In this document: positions 25,504 through 33,969 of the stretch, in pieces
Layout of the letters: each line of letters starts with the position of its first letter
How positions within the stretch are numbered: the first letter of the stretch is position 1
Assembly (NCBI GenBank): GCA_012517815.1
Contig: JAAYUF010000133.1
Location: 39,414-103,413, forward strand
DNA from: Clostridiales bacterium
GTDB taxonomy: Bacteria > Bacillota > Clostridia > Christensenellales > Aristaeellaceae
Direction of reading: 5' to 3'
DNA length: 64,000 bases
The notes under the pieces: model-generated
What the model was told of the DNA's origin: nothing
The model's database searches: none
The model's input: only the letters and a program-made list of their open reading frames with translations
Program-made: the position numbers and the translations under genes

Positions 25504-26143
25504 CGCAATCAAAGGCGTATGTACAAAGGCGAAAAAGTTCATCCTGTACACGGATCAGGAAGGGACGGCCGAATACATCGGGACGGACGAAGCCATGTAC
25601 CCGATCGACGGGTTCGCCATCGAGGAAAGCAGCATCGAAAGCCTGTTCGACCTGAGCGGGAAGCAGATGGACAAGATCAAGATCAATTCTCTGCCGATCG
25701 ACGAAAGCGGGCTGAGCGTAGCCGCAGGCGGTTACAACAACGACAGCGTGATGATCGAATCCGGCATGATCCCGTTGTGGTGGGGCGGAAGCATCCACAG
25801 GACGCTGGAATACGGGAAAAAGCTTTATATGGTCAACACGGAGTTGACGAAACCGGCGGAGGGTTCCGGCGATTATGTGCATTTCCATTTCGCAAGGAAC
25901 GCGGCCGGCGAGGCGCTGATCGTCATCTTTGACGGGATGACCGTTTCTGGGATCGTAAAGCCGGACAGCGCGTCCATAGTGGAATCGATCCAGCGGTATC
26001 TGAAATACATGAGCCTGCTGGGATGCGACGACACGAAAACGCTGCAGCAAGCGATCGACGAACTGCCGGACAACGTGCAGATCGGCTTCGGGGAAGCACA
26101 CGCAAGACCGGAGGATTACGAAGGAATGGAAGCCCAAAACTGA
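25493..26143 (+). CDS. Phage protein of unknown function
   Basis: This 216-residue protein starts MKLNAIKGVCTKAKKFILYT at ATG 25493, overlapping the methyltransferase end. It has a strand-rich first half and a helical end (SIVESIQRYLKYMSLLGCDD). It resembles hypothetical proteins of Firmicutes siphophage early regions, but I cannot assign a function. Confidence 0.65.
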   Translation: MKLNAIKGVCTKAKKFILYTDQEGTAEYIGTDEAMYPIDGFAIEESSIESLFDLSGKQMDKIKINSLPIDESGLSVAAGGYNNDSVMIESGMIPLWWGGSIHRTLEYGKKLYMVNTELTKPAEGSGDYVHFHFARNAAGEALIVIFDGMTVSGIVKPDSASIVESIQRYLKYMSLLGCDDTKTLQQAIDELPDNVQIGFGEAHARPEDYEGMEAQN

Positions 26144-26173
26144 CGGGATCAATAAAAACGGGAGGACAAGACA

Positions 26174-26902
26174 ATGAGCACCAAACCGGAAACCATGCTG
26201 CGGAGCCTGCGCGGGATCGAGGCCATGTACAAGGACGATGAACCGGAATCCGAGAAACCGAACATCGCAAGGATCGCGCACGACGCGGCGGAGTGCATCG
26301 AAACGCAACAAAGGAAACTGGTAATCGCAGGCGCGGCCGCGGGAAGCAAAATACGAGAACTACTGCAAAAAAACGATCAGGGAAGCGAAACGTGGACGAT
26401 AATCATGGAAATCAACGATGCGCTTCAAGAAGGGATTGAACTTGACCCGTCCTCAACGATTAAAGCAGGAAGCGTTTCGGAAACCGGATTGAACGCGCTG
26501 GCGCAGGAAATCCACAAGAACGCCGTGGCGCACGGATGGTGGGACGGGGCCGAACGCAAACTGCCGGAAATCCTGATGCTGATCGTTTCGGAACTGGCGG
26601 AGGCGCTGGAGGAATACCGGAATGGACGGCCGATGCTGTATCACGAGTGCAACGCGCTCAAAGAACCGTGTGCGACGACGGGAGAAGGCGCGGAACGCGA
26701 ATGCAAACAGTTTGCTGGGCTGGAAGACGACTGCGTGGAATGGAACCCCAAGCCGGAAGGCATCGCCATCGAGCTGGCCGACGCGGTGATCCGTATTCTG
26801 GATTATTGCGGGAAAGCGAACATCGACATAGAAGACGCGATCCGCATGAAACACGAATACAACACAACGAGGCCGTACAGGCACGGCGGGAAAGCGTGCT
26901 GA
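26174..26902 (+). CDS. MazG-like nucleotide pyrophosphohydrolase domain protein
   Basis: This 242-residue protein has a helical N-terminal region of unknown role. From about residue 110 it carries a MazG-like all-alpha NTP pyrophosphatase pattern: NAVAHGWW, then LIVSELAEALEEYRNGRP (the E-x-x-E pair) and, after an insertion, IAIELADAVIRILDYCG (the second E-x-x-D pair), ending with R-P-Y-R-H-G-G-K. Such phage enzymes hydrolyse nucleotides or alarmones. It starts at ATG 26174 behind GGGAGG and is the last gene before a terminator. Confidence 0.8.
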   Translation: MSTKPETMLRSLRGIEAMYKDDEPESEKPNIARIAHDAAECIETQQRKLVIAGAAAGSKIRELLQKNDQGSETWTIIMEINDALQEGIELDPSSTIKAGSVSETGLNALAQEIHKNAVAHGWWDGAERKLPEILMLIVSELAEALEEYRNGRPMLYHECNALKEPCATTGEGAERECKQFAGLEDDCVEWNPKPEGIAIELADAVIRILDYCGKANIDIEDAIRMKHEYNTTRPYRHGGKAC

Positions 26903-26926
26903 TTCGCAGCACAAAAGGCATAAGAA

Positions 26927-26953
26927 AAAGGCCCGTGTAACGAACGGGCCTTT
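26927..26953 (+). terminator. Hairpin terminator after the early operon
   Basis: AAAGGCCCGT pairs with ACGGGCCTTT over 10 bp around a 7-nt loop. The T run is short (three), so it may be leaky. From 26954 to 27128 I see no gene. Confidence 0.6.
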
Positions 26954-27128
26954 CCCCCACCAGCTTTCGCGCGCGGCGGAAGAATGAGTTTCTTCTATTA
27001 CATTATACCGCCGACCGTGCGAAAGTTCAAGCATGTTCAAAGCGCCGACGGGCGCTTGCGAGGCTTGAATGGGGTATTAACAAATGAACCGTAAACCACT
27101 TTTCATCCATCCGCAGGCCTGGGGGGTT

Positions 27129-27226
27129 CTAGGGGGGACGGCACGAAGGGCCGTCATCCCCCTAGGCCAGTACTGGTTCTTATTGGGGTTCTAGGGGGGC
27201 GGTTCCGCAGAACCGCCATCCCCTAG
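27129..27226 (+). other. Two tandem bulged hairpins upstream of rep, candidate replication origin
   Basis: Hairpin 1 (27129-27165) and hairpin 2 (27191-27226) both start CTAGGGG, both close with a GC-rich inner stem (ACGGC/GCCGT and GGCGGTTC/GAACCGCC), and both carry an unpaired AT in the same place on the 3' arm (CAT-CCCC). The inner stems differ but remain paired. No T tract follows either. They sit directly before the HUH Rep gene, as nick-site hairpins of rolling-circle origins do. Confidence 0.55.
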
Positions 27227-27272
27227 GGGTGGGTGGGTGGACATAGCAGCGGGAGCACGGAGGCTGGGAGAA

Positions 27273-28280
27273 ATGAGCATCAGGGATTGCGAAATCCTGT
27301 TCGATACCACAGCGGACGGGAGAATGGACACCGGGTGGCAAAGCGGGGTGCTACGGCAGCGGGCAAAAACAGTAAAAGCCGGAAAGATGCTCTACTGCGA
27401 AAGTTACCCGATCTGGGATACGGCAACCAAACGGGAGGCCGGAAAGCTGCTGGAGGAGATGCGCAAAAAGAAAGGGACAACGGAGGCGCAAAAACGACTG
27501 AATGCGAGAAACGCCCAGAAGAAACTGTCATGGCTGACAAATGAGAATTTCGGGGAGGGTGATCTTCTGCTGGCGTGTACATACCCGGACGGATCGCAGC
27601 CGGCAGATGCTGACGCAGCGCAAACGGACGCGCGAAACATGATCCGGCGCATAAGAGGGCTGCGGTGCCGGAAGGCGCTGGAAGAGCTGAAATATATCTA
27701 CGTAACGGAGGTGACGGAGAGCAAGGAACACGGAACGAGATACCATCACCACATGATCATCAACGGGGACGGGTTGACGCGGGAGGAAGTGGAGGAACTA
27801 TGGCTGAAAAAGCACGGCGGAATCTGCAATAGCCGAAGGTGCCAGTGGCAGATCACGGGGCTGACCGGGTTTGCGCATTACATCACCAAGCAGACGGGCG
27901 AAAACCCAAAAGGACAGGAAGTGGCCACGAAACGGCGCTGGTGCTGCTCCAAGAACCTGAAAACACCAAAACAGAGCGTGGCGGATAAGAAGATCAGCCG
28001 CAGGCGCGTGGAGGCGATCGCGCAGGACGTGGAGGGAGACGGGAAAGCGATCTTTGAGAAGCTCTATCCGGGATACATCTTCGTGGAAGCGACGGTGAAG
28101 TTCTCAAAATTCGTAAGCGGCGCATACATGTACATAACCATGTGCAAACGAGACGAGAGGAGAAAACAGGATGAAAAACACGGTATTCGCAAACGACCCA
28201 ATGGCCATGATGGCACAGGCGTTCGAGGAGCTATACCCGAAGAAAAAGTACATCGCGCGGATCGTGGATCGGATCGTTGA
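27273..28280 (+). CDS. HUH-type rolling-circle replication initiator (Rep)
   Basis: This 335-residue protein has three motifs of HUH endonucleases in order: motif 1 LLACTY near residue 100, motif 2 YHHHMIIN with the metal-binding His pair at 158-160, and motif 3 HYITK with the likely nucleophile Y203 and a Lys three residues on. The start is taken as ATG 27273, nine bases after GGAGG; a GTG at 27237 is the alternative. The last 110 bases overlap the next gene in another frame, so the true C-terminus may be shorter in relatives. A Rep of this kind in a tailed phage suggests rolling-circle-like or nick-primed replication from the adjacent hairpins. Confidence 0.75.
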   Translation: MSIRDCEILFDTTADGRMDTGWQSGVLRQRAKTVKAGKMLYCESYPIWDTATKREAGKLLEEMRKKKGTTEAQKRLNARNAQKKLSWLTNENFGEGDLLLACTYPDGSQPADADAAQTDARNMIRRIRGLRCRKALEELKYIYVTEVTESKEHGTRYHHHMIINGDGLTREEVEELWLKKHGGICNSRRCQWQITGLTGFAHYITKQTGENPKGQEVATKRRWCCSKNLKTPKQSVADKKISRRRVEAIAQDVEGDGKAIFEKLYPGYIFVEATVKFSKFVSGAYMYITMCKRDERRKQDEKHGIRKRPNGHDGTGVRGAIPEEKVHRADRGSDR

Positions 28281-28617
28281 TGAAAACGACAACGAGAAAT
28301 TGAGCGGGACAGCATTTCCGAAAGACGGAGGCGTGCCGATTATCCTTGTGTCCGCGCAGGCCGACTATATCAACATGATCGGGGCGTTTTCGCAGGAGCT
28401 GGCGCACGTTGCCGCCGGAGCGCCGAAAGCGGGAACGGACGGGAGGACGCCGGAATGGAAAACGGCGATGAACGTGATCAACCGGCGATATCAGCAGATC
28501 GTTCAGAAAAACGAGGAAACCGCACAAAAAGCCATGGAAGCCATGGAGGCCGAAGGGAGTAAGGACAATGGCGAAGCCGAACGCGCCTTGCAAGGGGTGC
28601 AAGAGCAGGACGGCTGA
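28171..28617 (+). CDS. Phage protein of unknown function
   Basis: This 148-residue protein begins MKNTVFANDPMAMMAQAFEE at ATG 28171 behind GGAG. It is mostly helical, with a charged C-terminal coil (QKNEETAQKAMEAMEAEG). The segment SQELAHVAAG recalls a metalloprotease helix but lacks the first His. It overlaps Rep by 110 bases and the next gene by 50. Confidence 0.6.
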   Translation: MKNTVFANDPMAMMAQAFEELYPKKKYIARIVDRIVDENDNEKLSGTAFPKDGGVPIILVSAQADYINMIGAFSQELAHVAAGAPKAGTDGRTPEWKTAMNVINRRYQQIVQKNEETAQKAMEAMEAEGSKDNGEAERALQGVQEQDG

Positions 28618-28765
28618 ATGCCATTCGACCTGCGAAGCCTATAAAGCCTTTCAGAACAAGCTTTCGGAAATCAACGACAAAATGCGAGAGGAGAAAGAGC
28701 TATGCGCCGGAAGCTATGGCAAGAAAGGACGGAGCAAGCGAAACGGAAGTTCTGTCTGGGATTGA
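28568..28765 (+). CDS. Small zinc-binding phage protein
   Basis: This 65-residue protein has the pattern CKGCKSRTAECHSTCEAYKA, a cysteine/histidine cluster common in small Firmicutes phage proteins, then a charged helix. It starts at ATG 28568 within the end of the previous gene, behind AAGGAC. Its function is unknown. Confidence 0.65.
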   Translation: MAKPNAPCKGCKSRTAECHSTCEAYKAFQNKLSEINDKMREEKELCAGSYGKKGRSKRNGSSVWD

Positions 28766-29049
28766 TCCGCATGGGATGGTGGTACTGCGAGGAGTGCGGG
28801 AAGTACCATATGCCTTTCCGGCTGAAAATCGAAGCAGAAAGCTACGGGTGCTTTTGGACGACGTGCCTGAAAGGGATGCGCAAAGTGGCCGTAGACAATC
28901 TGGGAGATTACGGGACAACGCCGGAAGATTTCATCATCTGGAATCTGAAAGAGCCGGAAACGGAAGCAGAACGTTTTTTCGGGATCGCAGACAAGGAACG
29001 GATCATCGCAAGGCTGGAAAGAAGGGAAAAACGAAGTGCGCGTCGATGA
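28702..29049 (+). CDS. Phage protein with a cysteine pair, unknown function
   Basis: This 115-residue protein begins MRRKLWQERTEQAKRKFCLG and has YCEECGKYHM and a later Cys, a possible zinc knuckle. The C-terminal half is acidic and then basic. It starts at ATG 28702 and overlaps genes on both sides by short stretches, as usual in compact phage operons. Confidence 0.55.
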   Translation: MRRKLWQERTEQAKRKFCLGLIRMGWWYCEECGKYHMPFRLKIEAESYGCFWTTCLKGMRKVAVDNLGDYGTTPEDFIIWNLKEPETEAERFFGIADKERIIARLERREKRSARR

Positions 29050-29464
29050 AATGCCGGTTCCGAGCGAAAGCGTGGAGCAGCAGCGCCTTTTCATGTGGGC
29101 ACGCATGGAGGAAGGGCGTTTCCCTGAATTGAAGTGGCTGCACCATATCGCAAACGAAGGGAAGCGCAGCAGGGCCGCCGGAGGAAGGCTGAAAGCAGAG
29201 GGCCTGAAAAAGGGCGTACCGGACATTTGCCTGCCGATCTCGCGCGGAGAATATCACGGGTTGTACGTGGAATTGAAAAGGCAAAGAGGAAGCACGCCGA
29301 CGGCCGAGCAATGCGAATGGATGGAAGGGCTGAACCAGCAGGGTAATTGTGTGTGCTGGTGCCGCGGGTGGGAAGCCGCAGCAAAAGCAATCGCAGATTA
29401 TCTGAAACGTGGGAAGGTAGTATACACGCCGACGGCCGGACGCGGCGGAGAATACCACGCATAA
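29036..29464 (+). CDS. VRR-NUC domain nuclease
   Basis: This 142-residue protein matches the stand-alone VRR-NUC (PD-(D/E)XK) nucleases of phages: ESVEQQRLFMWAR at the start, GVPDICLP with the catalytic Asp near residue 67, YVELKR with Glu and Lys near 82, then a Gln in the following helix. It starts at GTG 29036. These enzymes act on branched or replicating DNA; here it lies beside the replication genes. Confidence 0.88.
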   Translation: MRVDEMPVPSESVEQQRLFMWARMEEGRFPELKWLHHIANEGKRSRAAGGRLKAEGLKKGVPDICLPISRGEYHGLYVELKRQRGSTPTAEQCEWMEGLNQQGNCVCWCRGWEAAAKAIADYLKRGKVVYTPTAGRGGEYHA

Positions 29465-29479
29465 CGGAGGGATTGAGAT

Positions 29480-30097
29480 ATGGGCGACAAAAAGCCGGCG
29501 GAGGTGAGGCCGGACATTAAACAGGCGATCGAGGTGGCGGCGCGTACCGCAGCGCACGCAGCCATTGACGAAATGGAAAAGCAGGAAGGAACGCACAGGG
29601 AAACAAACCACTTCCGAGCGATGGAAAGCCTGCTGTGGAACTATACCAAGCTGCGGGATCGGGTGGCGGATCGGGACGCGTATATGCAGATCGATATACA
29701 GGAGCGTTCAAAGTCAGTAACCGTTGCGCCGCCTAAAGGACAAACGTACAAGGATCACGATGAAGTACTGGACGAGATATACCGGATGAAGGCCATGTCA
29801 TACGCGCAGACGCTCGCACGGTTTGAGGAACTGGACGGAATCGTAAAGCAGTTCAGAGAACGACCGGAGTTCGTGGTGGTGCGCATGTACTACTTCAACG
29901 AGAATCTGGACGGGAGCCAGCGCGAGGAGTACAAGCAACGCAGAACGTGGGAAGAGATCACCGAAGAACTATCAAAGGCGGGCGTGCTGCAAAATGTGAA
30001 GACGGCGAGAAAGTGGCGGTCGCAGATCGTGGCAGATATGGCGGTGTGTATGTTCGGCGCACCGGCGGCGCTGACAACACAGACACGAGGGTGGTAA
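29480..30097 (+). CDS. Likely phage late transcription regulator (ArpU/sigma-like)
   Basis: This 205-residue protein is helical and charged. Its last 70 residues (VRMYYFNENLD ... RTWEEITEELSKAGVLQNVK) have the layout of a region-4-like helix-turn-helix as in ArpU/RinA-type late activators. It starts at ATG 29480 behind GGAGG. It is immediately upstream of the late promoter with three and a half phased repeats, a natural target. Family assignment is tentative. Confidence 0.6.
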   Translation: MGDKKPAEVRPDIKQAIEVAARTAAHAAIDEMEKQEGTHRETNHFRAMESLLWNYTKLRDRVADRDAYMQIDIQERSKSVTVAPPKGQTYKDHDEVLDEIYRMKAMSYAQTLARFEELDGIVKQFRERPEFVVVRMYYFNENLDGSQREEYKQRRTWEEITEELSKAGVLQNVKTARKWRSQIVADMAVCMFGAPAALTTQTRGW

Positions 30098-30108
30098 AAG
30101 GGCAAAAT

Positions 30109-30174
30109 TACCTTTTCGCTACCTTTTGGCTACCTTTTCGCTACCTTGACAATGGTTTTTCCATAATCTATACT
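30109..30174 (+). promoter_or_regulatory. Late promoter with 11-bp phased activator repeats
   Basis: TACCTTTTCGC is repeated at 30109, 30120 (one change) and 30131, and a fourth TACCTT at 30142 merges into the -35 TTGACA (30146-30151). After exactly 17 bases comes TATACT (30169-30174). The 11-bp period is about one helical turn, so all copies face the same side. Confidence 0.8.
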
Positions 30175-30232
30175 TGTTACAACGAAAGCGTGGCCAAAAA
30201 AGGCGACGCTTTTTTCTTTGCGCGGAGGGCAT

Positions 30233-30535
30233 ATGAAAGACTGGGCAAGGGGGTTCTACACGTCGCAGGCGTGGATCGTGAACAGCAAGGCGTACATAGC
30301 ATCACAGCACGGGGAGTGCGAACGGTGCAGAGCGGCAGGGGTAGAGGGAAGCGTGGCAAAGATTGCGCACCATAAAATCTACCTGACCAGCGATAACATA
30401 CACGATCCACGGATCACGATGGCATGGGACAACCTTGAAGCACTATGCCAGGACTGCCACAACAAAGAGCATCACAGGAAAAATAAAAAGCGGTGCTATT
30501 ACTTCGACAAGCATGGAAACATGCACAAGGCATGA
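30233..30535 (+). CDS. HNH endonuclease (packaging-associated)
   Basis: This 100-residue HNH nuclease starts at ATG 30233 behind GGAGGG. It has CERCRAAG, then AHHKIYLTSDNI, then LCQDCHNKEHHRK, the paired CxxC knuckles and HH/N/H residues of phage HNH proteins. Such genes next to terminase are required for cos-type packaging in HK97-like phages. It is the first late gene. Confidence 0.92.
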   Translation: MKDWARGFYTSQAWIVNSKAYIASQHGECERCRAAGVEGSVAKIAHHKIYLTSDNIHDPRITMAWDNLEALCQDCHNKEHHRKNKKRCYYFDKHGNMHKA

Positions 30536-30687
30536 TCCCCCCTATTCCGAAAAGAAAGGGTGGGGGAAATTGAACCGAGTAGGGGAGATAGATTATACTC
30601 CGACGGGCGCGCGTAAGGGGTGGGGTTGAGCGGGAGCGGCGGAGGGAAAAACAGAGCGAAACATTTTCGGAAGGAGGCGTTTTTTCG
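30536..30687 (+). other. Gap between HNH and terminase, possible cos region
   Basis: The gap starts with CCCCCCTATTCCGAAAAG and then GGGTGGGGG, an imperfect C-run/G-run inverted repeat. Its position between an HNH gene and the small terminase is where cos sites lie in many Firmicutes siphophages. No gene is seen. Confidence 0.35.
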
Positions 30688-31062
30688 ATGGAAAAAATTC
30701 AGGCATCTAATGTAACTTTGTCACGAGATGAGCGGATCAAAAAGGAGAAGCGGAGACTAAACGGAATCTTCCGCGACCTTGACGCGAACAAAAAAAAGAC
30801 GGTAAAAAGCCTCATCGATAACGCCGCTTTCATGGCCATTGCGCTGGAAGATTTACAGGAAATCATATCGCGCGACGGGTACACGGAGGAGTATCAGAAC
30901 GGCCAGAACCAGAAAGGCATGAAGGAAACGGCAGAGGTAAAAACCCACATGGCCATGACGAAAAACCACGCCATGGTAATTAAACTGCTGGCCGATCTTA
31001 CACCACCGGCGCGGAGGAAGAAGAGCAGGCTTCAAGCGCTACGGGATGATGACGGAGAATGA
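30688..31062 (+). CDS. Terminase small subunit
   Basis: This 124-residue protein starts at ATG 30688 with AAGGAGG upstream. It is helical and charged (SRDERIKKEKRRLNGIFRDL; LIDNAAFMAIALEDLQEIIS) and resembles P27-family small terminases. It binds the packaging site and recruits the large subunit, whose ATG overlaps its stop (ATGA). Confidence 0.85.
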   Translation: MEKIQASNVTLSRDERIKKEKRRLNGIFRDLDANKKKTVKSLIDNAAFMAIALEDLQEIISRDGYTEEYQNGQNQKGMKETAEVKTHMAMTKNHAMVIKLLADLTPPARRKKSRLQALRDDDGE

Positions 31063-32717
31063 AACCGTATGCGAATTACATATACGAATACCACGCGGAG
31101 ATCAAAGCCGGGGCCGTGATTGTAGGAACATGGATACGGATGATCTACGAAATACTGGTGCGCGGGATCAGCGACGGGGTGTATTTTTACGACGCGAAGA
31201 AAGCAAACAAGGCGATCCGGTTTATAGAGAACTTCTGCCACCATTCGGAGGGAAGAAGCGACCTGCTCAAGCTGGAGCTGTGGCAGAAGGCGCTGGTGGC
31301 GGCGATCTTCGGGATCGTGGACGCGGACGGCATACGACAGTTCCGCGAAGTGTTTGTGGTCGTCGCGCGAAAGAACGGAAAGAGCCTGCTGGCTTCGGCG
31401 ATCTTCGCATACATGGCCTATGTGGACGGCGAATACGGCGCGAAGCTCTACTGCATCGCACCGAAGCTGGAGCAGGCGGAAAAGGTATTCGACGGGTTCT
31501 ATCAGATGGTGCTGGCGGAGGATGAACTTCTGCTTGCTTCCAAGAAGCGCCGAACCGACCTGTATATCCCGGACACGAACACGTCGGTAAAACCGCTGGC
31601 GTTCAATGCGAAGAAGTCCGACGGATTCAACCCGCAGGGCGTTTGCTGCGACGAGGTGGCCAGCTGGCCGGCGGCGAGCGGGCAAAAGCAGTACGAGGTG
31701 ATGAAGTCAGCGCTGGGAGCGAGAAAGCAACCGATCATCTTTACGATCAGCACGGCCGGGTATATCAACGACGGGCCTTACGACGAGCTGATGAAGCGTT
31801 CCACGGCATTCCTGAAAGGCGGCAGCAAAGAGCGCCGTCTTTTGCCGTTTATCTATATGCTGGACGATCAGGACAAGTGGAACGACATGAACGAGCTGCG
31901 CAAGGCGAACCCGAATATGGGCGTGTCGGTATCGGAGGAGTTCTACCAAGAAGAGATGGCGATCGCCGAAAAATCGCTGCCGAAGCTTGCGGAATTCAAG
32001 TGCAAGTACTGCAACATCAAACAGAACGCCGCCGTGGCATGGCTGGATTATGACGTGGTAAACGGCGCAATGGCGGGGCTGACGCTGGACGACTTCGCCG
32101 GATGCTACGCCGTGGGCGGGATCGACCTTTCGCAGACGACCGACCTGACGGCGGCAACGGTGCTGATCGAACGCCGCGGGGTACTCTACGCCTTTACGAA
32201 GTTCTTTATGCCGCGAGAGCGACTGGAGAAAGCGATCGCCGTGGACGATGTGCCTTACGACATCTTCGAGAAAGAAGGGCTGGTGCAGTTCTCTGGCGAT
32301 CACTACGTGAACTATCGGGACGTGTACCAGTGGTTCGTAGACCTGCGGGAAAAGCACAAGATATACACGCTCAAGATCGGGTACGACAAGTACAGCGCGC
32401 AGCAGCTTGTGGAAGACCTGAAAGGGTACGGATACCACATGGACGACGTGTGGCAAGGTGAGAACCTTTCGCCGGTGCTCAAGGAGTTCGAGGGGATACT
32501 ACTGGACGGAAACTTCAAGATTGCCGGACAGAACCGCCTGCTGAAAGCGCACTTCCTAAACGTGGCGCTAAAGCAGAACATGGAAACGCGGAAATCGCGG
32601 CCGGTCAAGATCGAGGAAACATCGAGGATCGACGGGTTTGTATCGGCCATCGACGCGATGACGGTACGGCAGAAGTATTACAACGAAATCGGGTACATGC
32701 TGAAAAACGCGGCCTGA
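31059..32717 (+). CDS. Terminase large subunit
   Basis: This 552-residue Terminase_1-type packaging motor has an ATPase domain with a deviant Walker A (VVARKNGKSLL, residues 101-111) and Walker B around FNPQGVCCDEVASW. The C-terminal nuclease domain starts at VGGIDLSQTTDLTAATVL, with its first acidic residue, and continues to KIGYDKYSAQQLVEDL. Full length and order are intact. It follows the small subunit and precedes the portal, the standard HK97-like order. Confidence 0.96.
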   Translation: MKPYANYIYEYHAEIKAGAVIVGTWIRMIYEILVRGISDGVYFYDAKKANKAIRFIENFCHHSEGRSDLLKLELWQKALVAAIFGIVDADGIRQFREVFVVVARKNGKSLLASAIFAYMAYVDGEYGAKLYCIAPKLEQAEKVFDGFYQMVLAEDELLLASKKRRTDLYIPDTNTSVKPLAFNAKKSDGFNPQGVCCDEVASWPAASGQKQYEVMKSALGARKQPIIFTISTAGYINDGPYDELMKRSTAFLKGGSKERRLLPFIYMLDDQDKWNDMNELRKANPNMGVSVSEEFYQEEMAIAEKSLPKLAEFKCKYCNIKQNAAVAWLDYDVVNGAMAGLTLDDFAGCYAVGGIDLSQTTDLTAATVLIERRGVLYAFTKFFMPRERLEKAIAVDDVPYDIFEKEGLVQFSGDHYVNYRDVYQWFVDLREKHKIYTLKIGYDKYSAQQLVEDLKGYGYHMDDVWQGENLSPVLKEFEGILLDGNFKIAGQNRLLKAHFLNVALKQNMETRKSRPVKIEETSRIDGFVSAIDAMTVRQKYYNEIGYMLKNAA

Positions 32718-32736
32718 AACAGGAGGGATCAAACAG

Positions 32737-33969
32737 ATGGGCGTATTCGAGACGATTTTCAAACGGCCGCGTCCGGGCGCGGGAAGCACGATGAAGTATT
32801 TCCAGATGTTGACCGGGTACGCGCCGATTTTTTCGACGTATGCGGGCGGAATCTACGAGATGGAGGCGACACGCGCGGCGATCAATGCGATCGCTACGCA
32901 TTGCAGCAAGCTGAAACCGGAAACGGAAGGAAGCGCAGGAAGCGGGATCGGGCGTATCCTGCAGTACAGCCCGAACCCGTTTATGGACACGACGAAGTTC
33001 CTTGCACGCCTGGCCACAATGCTGTACGTGCACAACAACGCTTTCATCGTTCCGCTGGAGGACGAAACGGGGCAGATCACCGGGTTCTTTCCGGTGCTGC
33101 CGGAACACGTGGAGATCGTCGAGTTCAACGGAAAGCCGTACATGCGCTACACGTTCTCCAACGGGCAGCGGGCGGCGATCGAGTTTGAGCGGGTGGGCAT
33201 CCTGACGCGCCACCAGCACCGGGACGACTTCTTCGGGGAAAACAACGACGCGATGAAGCCAACGATGCAGCTGATCTACAGCAACAATCAGGGCATCGTG
33301 AACGGGATCAAGAATTCGGCCATGATCCGCTTTCTGGCGAAGATCAACAACATGATTTCGTCGGAGGACATCGAAAAAGAGCGGCAGCGCTTTACCGACG
33401 ACAACCTGACGGCGGAAAACCAGAGCGGCGTTATCATGTACGACGCGAAGTTCGCGGACGTACACGAGATCGAAAGCAAGCCGTTTACCGTGAACGCGGC
33501 GCAGATGAAGCAGATCATGGAGAACGTATACAACTACTTCGGCGTGTCGGAAGCGATTCTCCAGAACAAATACAACGAGGACGAATGGAACGCCTTTTAC
33601 GAGGGCGCGGTGGAGCCGTTCGCGCTGCAGCTTTCGCTGGTGCTGACAAACATGGCGTTCACCCGGCGCGAGATTGCGCACGGAAACGCGATCACGCTGA
33701 CGGCGAACCGGCTGCAATACGCCAGCAACGCGACGAAACTGAGCATCACAACGCAACTATTCGACCGCGGGCTGCTGACGATGAATCAGGCCATGGACAT
33801 CTGGAACATGGCGCACGTAGAGGGCGGAGACAAGTACTGGATACGCAAGGAATACGCGGAAGTATCACAAATGCAGAGGGGAGGAAACGACAATGCCGGT
33901 GGTGGAAACGAGGGAGTACCGGGCGATGGCGCTGCCGCTGGGGATAGCGGAAACGAACAAGCGGTTTAA
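32737..33969 (+). CDS. Phage portal protein (HK97 family)
   Basis: This 410-residue portal protein starts at ATG 32737 behind AGGAGG. The sequence (VFETIFKRPRPGAGS; ETDTRAAINAIATHCSK-like EMEATRAAINAIATHCSKLK; LYVHNNAFIVPLEDETGQ; YNYFGVSEAILQNKYNEDEW) follows the HK97 portal family. It forms the DNA entry ring at one capsid vertex. Its last 76 bases overlap the protease gene in another frame. Confidence 0.94.
   Translation: MGVFETIFKRPRPGAGSTMKYFQMLTGYAPIFSTYAGGIYEMEATRAAINAIATHCSKLKPETEGSAGSGIGRILQYSPNPFMDTTKFLARLATMLYVHNNAFIVPLEDETGQITGFFPVLPEHVEIVEFNGKPYMRYTFSNGQRAAIEFERVGILTRHQHRDDFFGENNDAMKPTMQLIYSNNQGIVNGIKNSAMIRFLAKINNMISSEDIEKERQRFTDDNLTAENQSGVIMYDAKFADVHEIESKPFTVNAAQMKQIMENVYNYFGVSEAILQNKYNEDEWNAFYEGAVEPFALQLSLVLTNMAFTRREIAHGNAITLTANRLQYASNATKLSITTQLFDRGLLTMNQAMDIWNMAHVEGGDKYWIRKEYAEVSQMQRGGNDNAGGGNEGVPGDGAAAGDSGNEQAV

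Noticed and set aside
27129..27226. Tandem transcription terminators
   Set aside because: Neither hairpin is followed by a T run, and a normal terminator already closes the operon at 26927-26953; conserved bulges point to another role.
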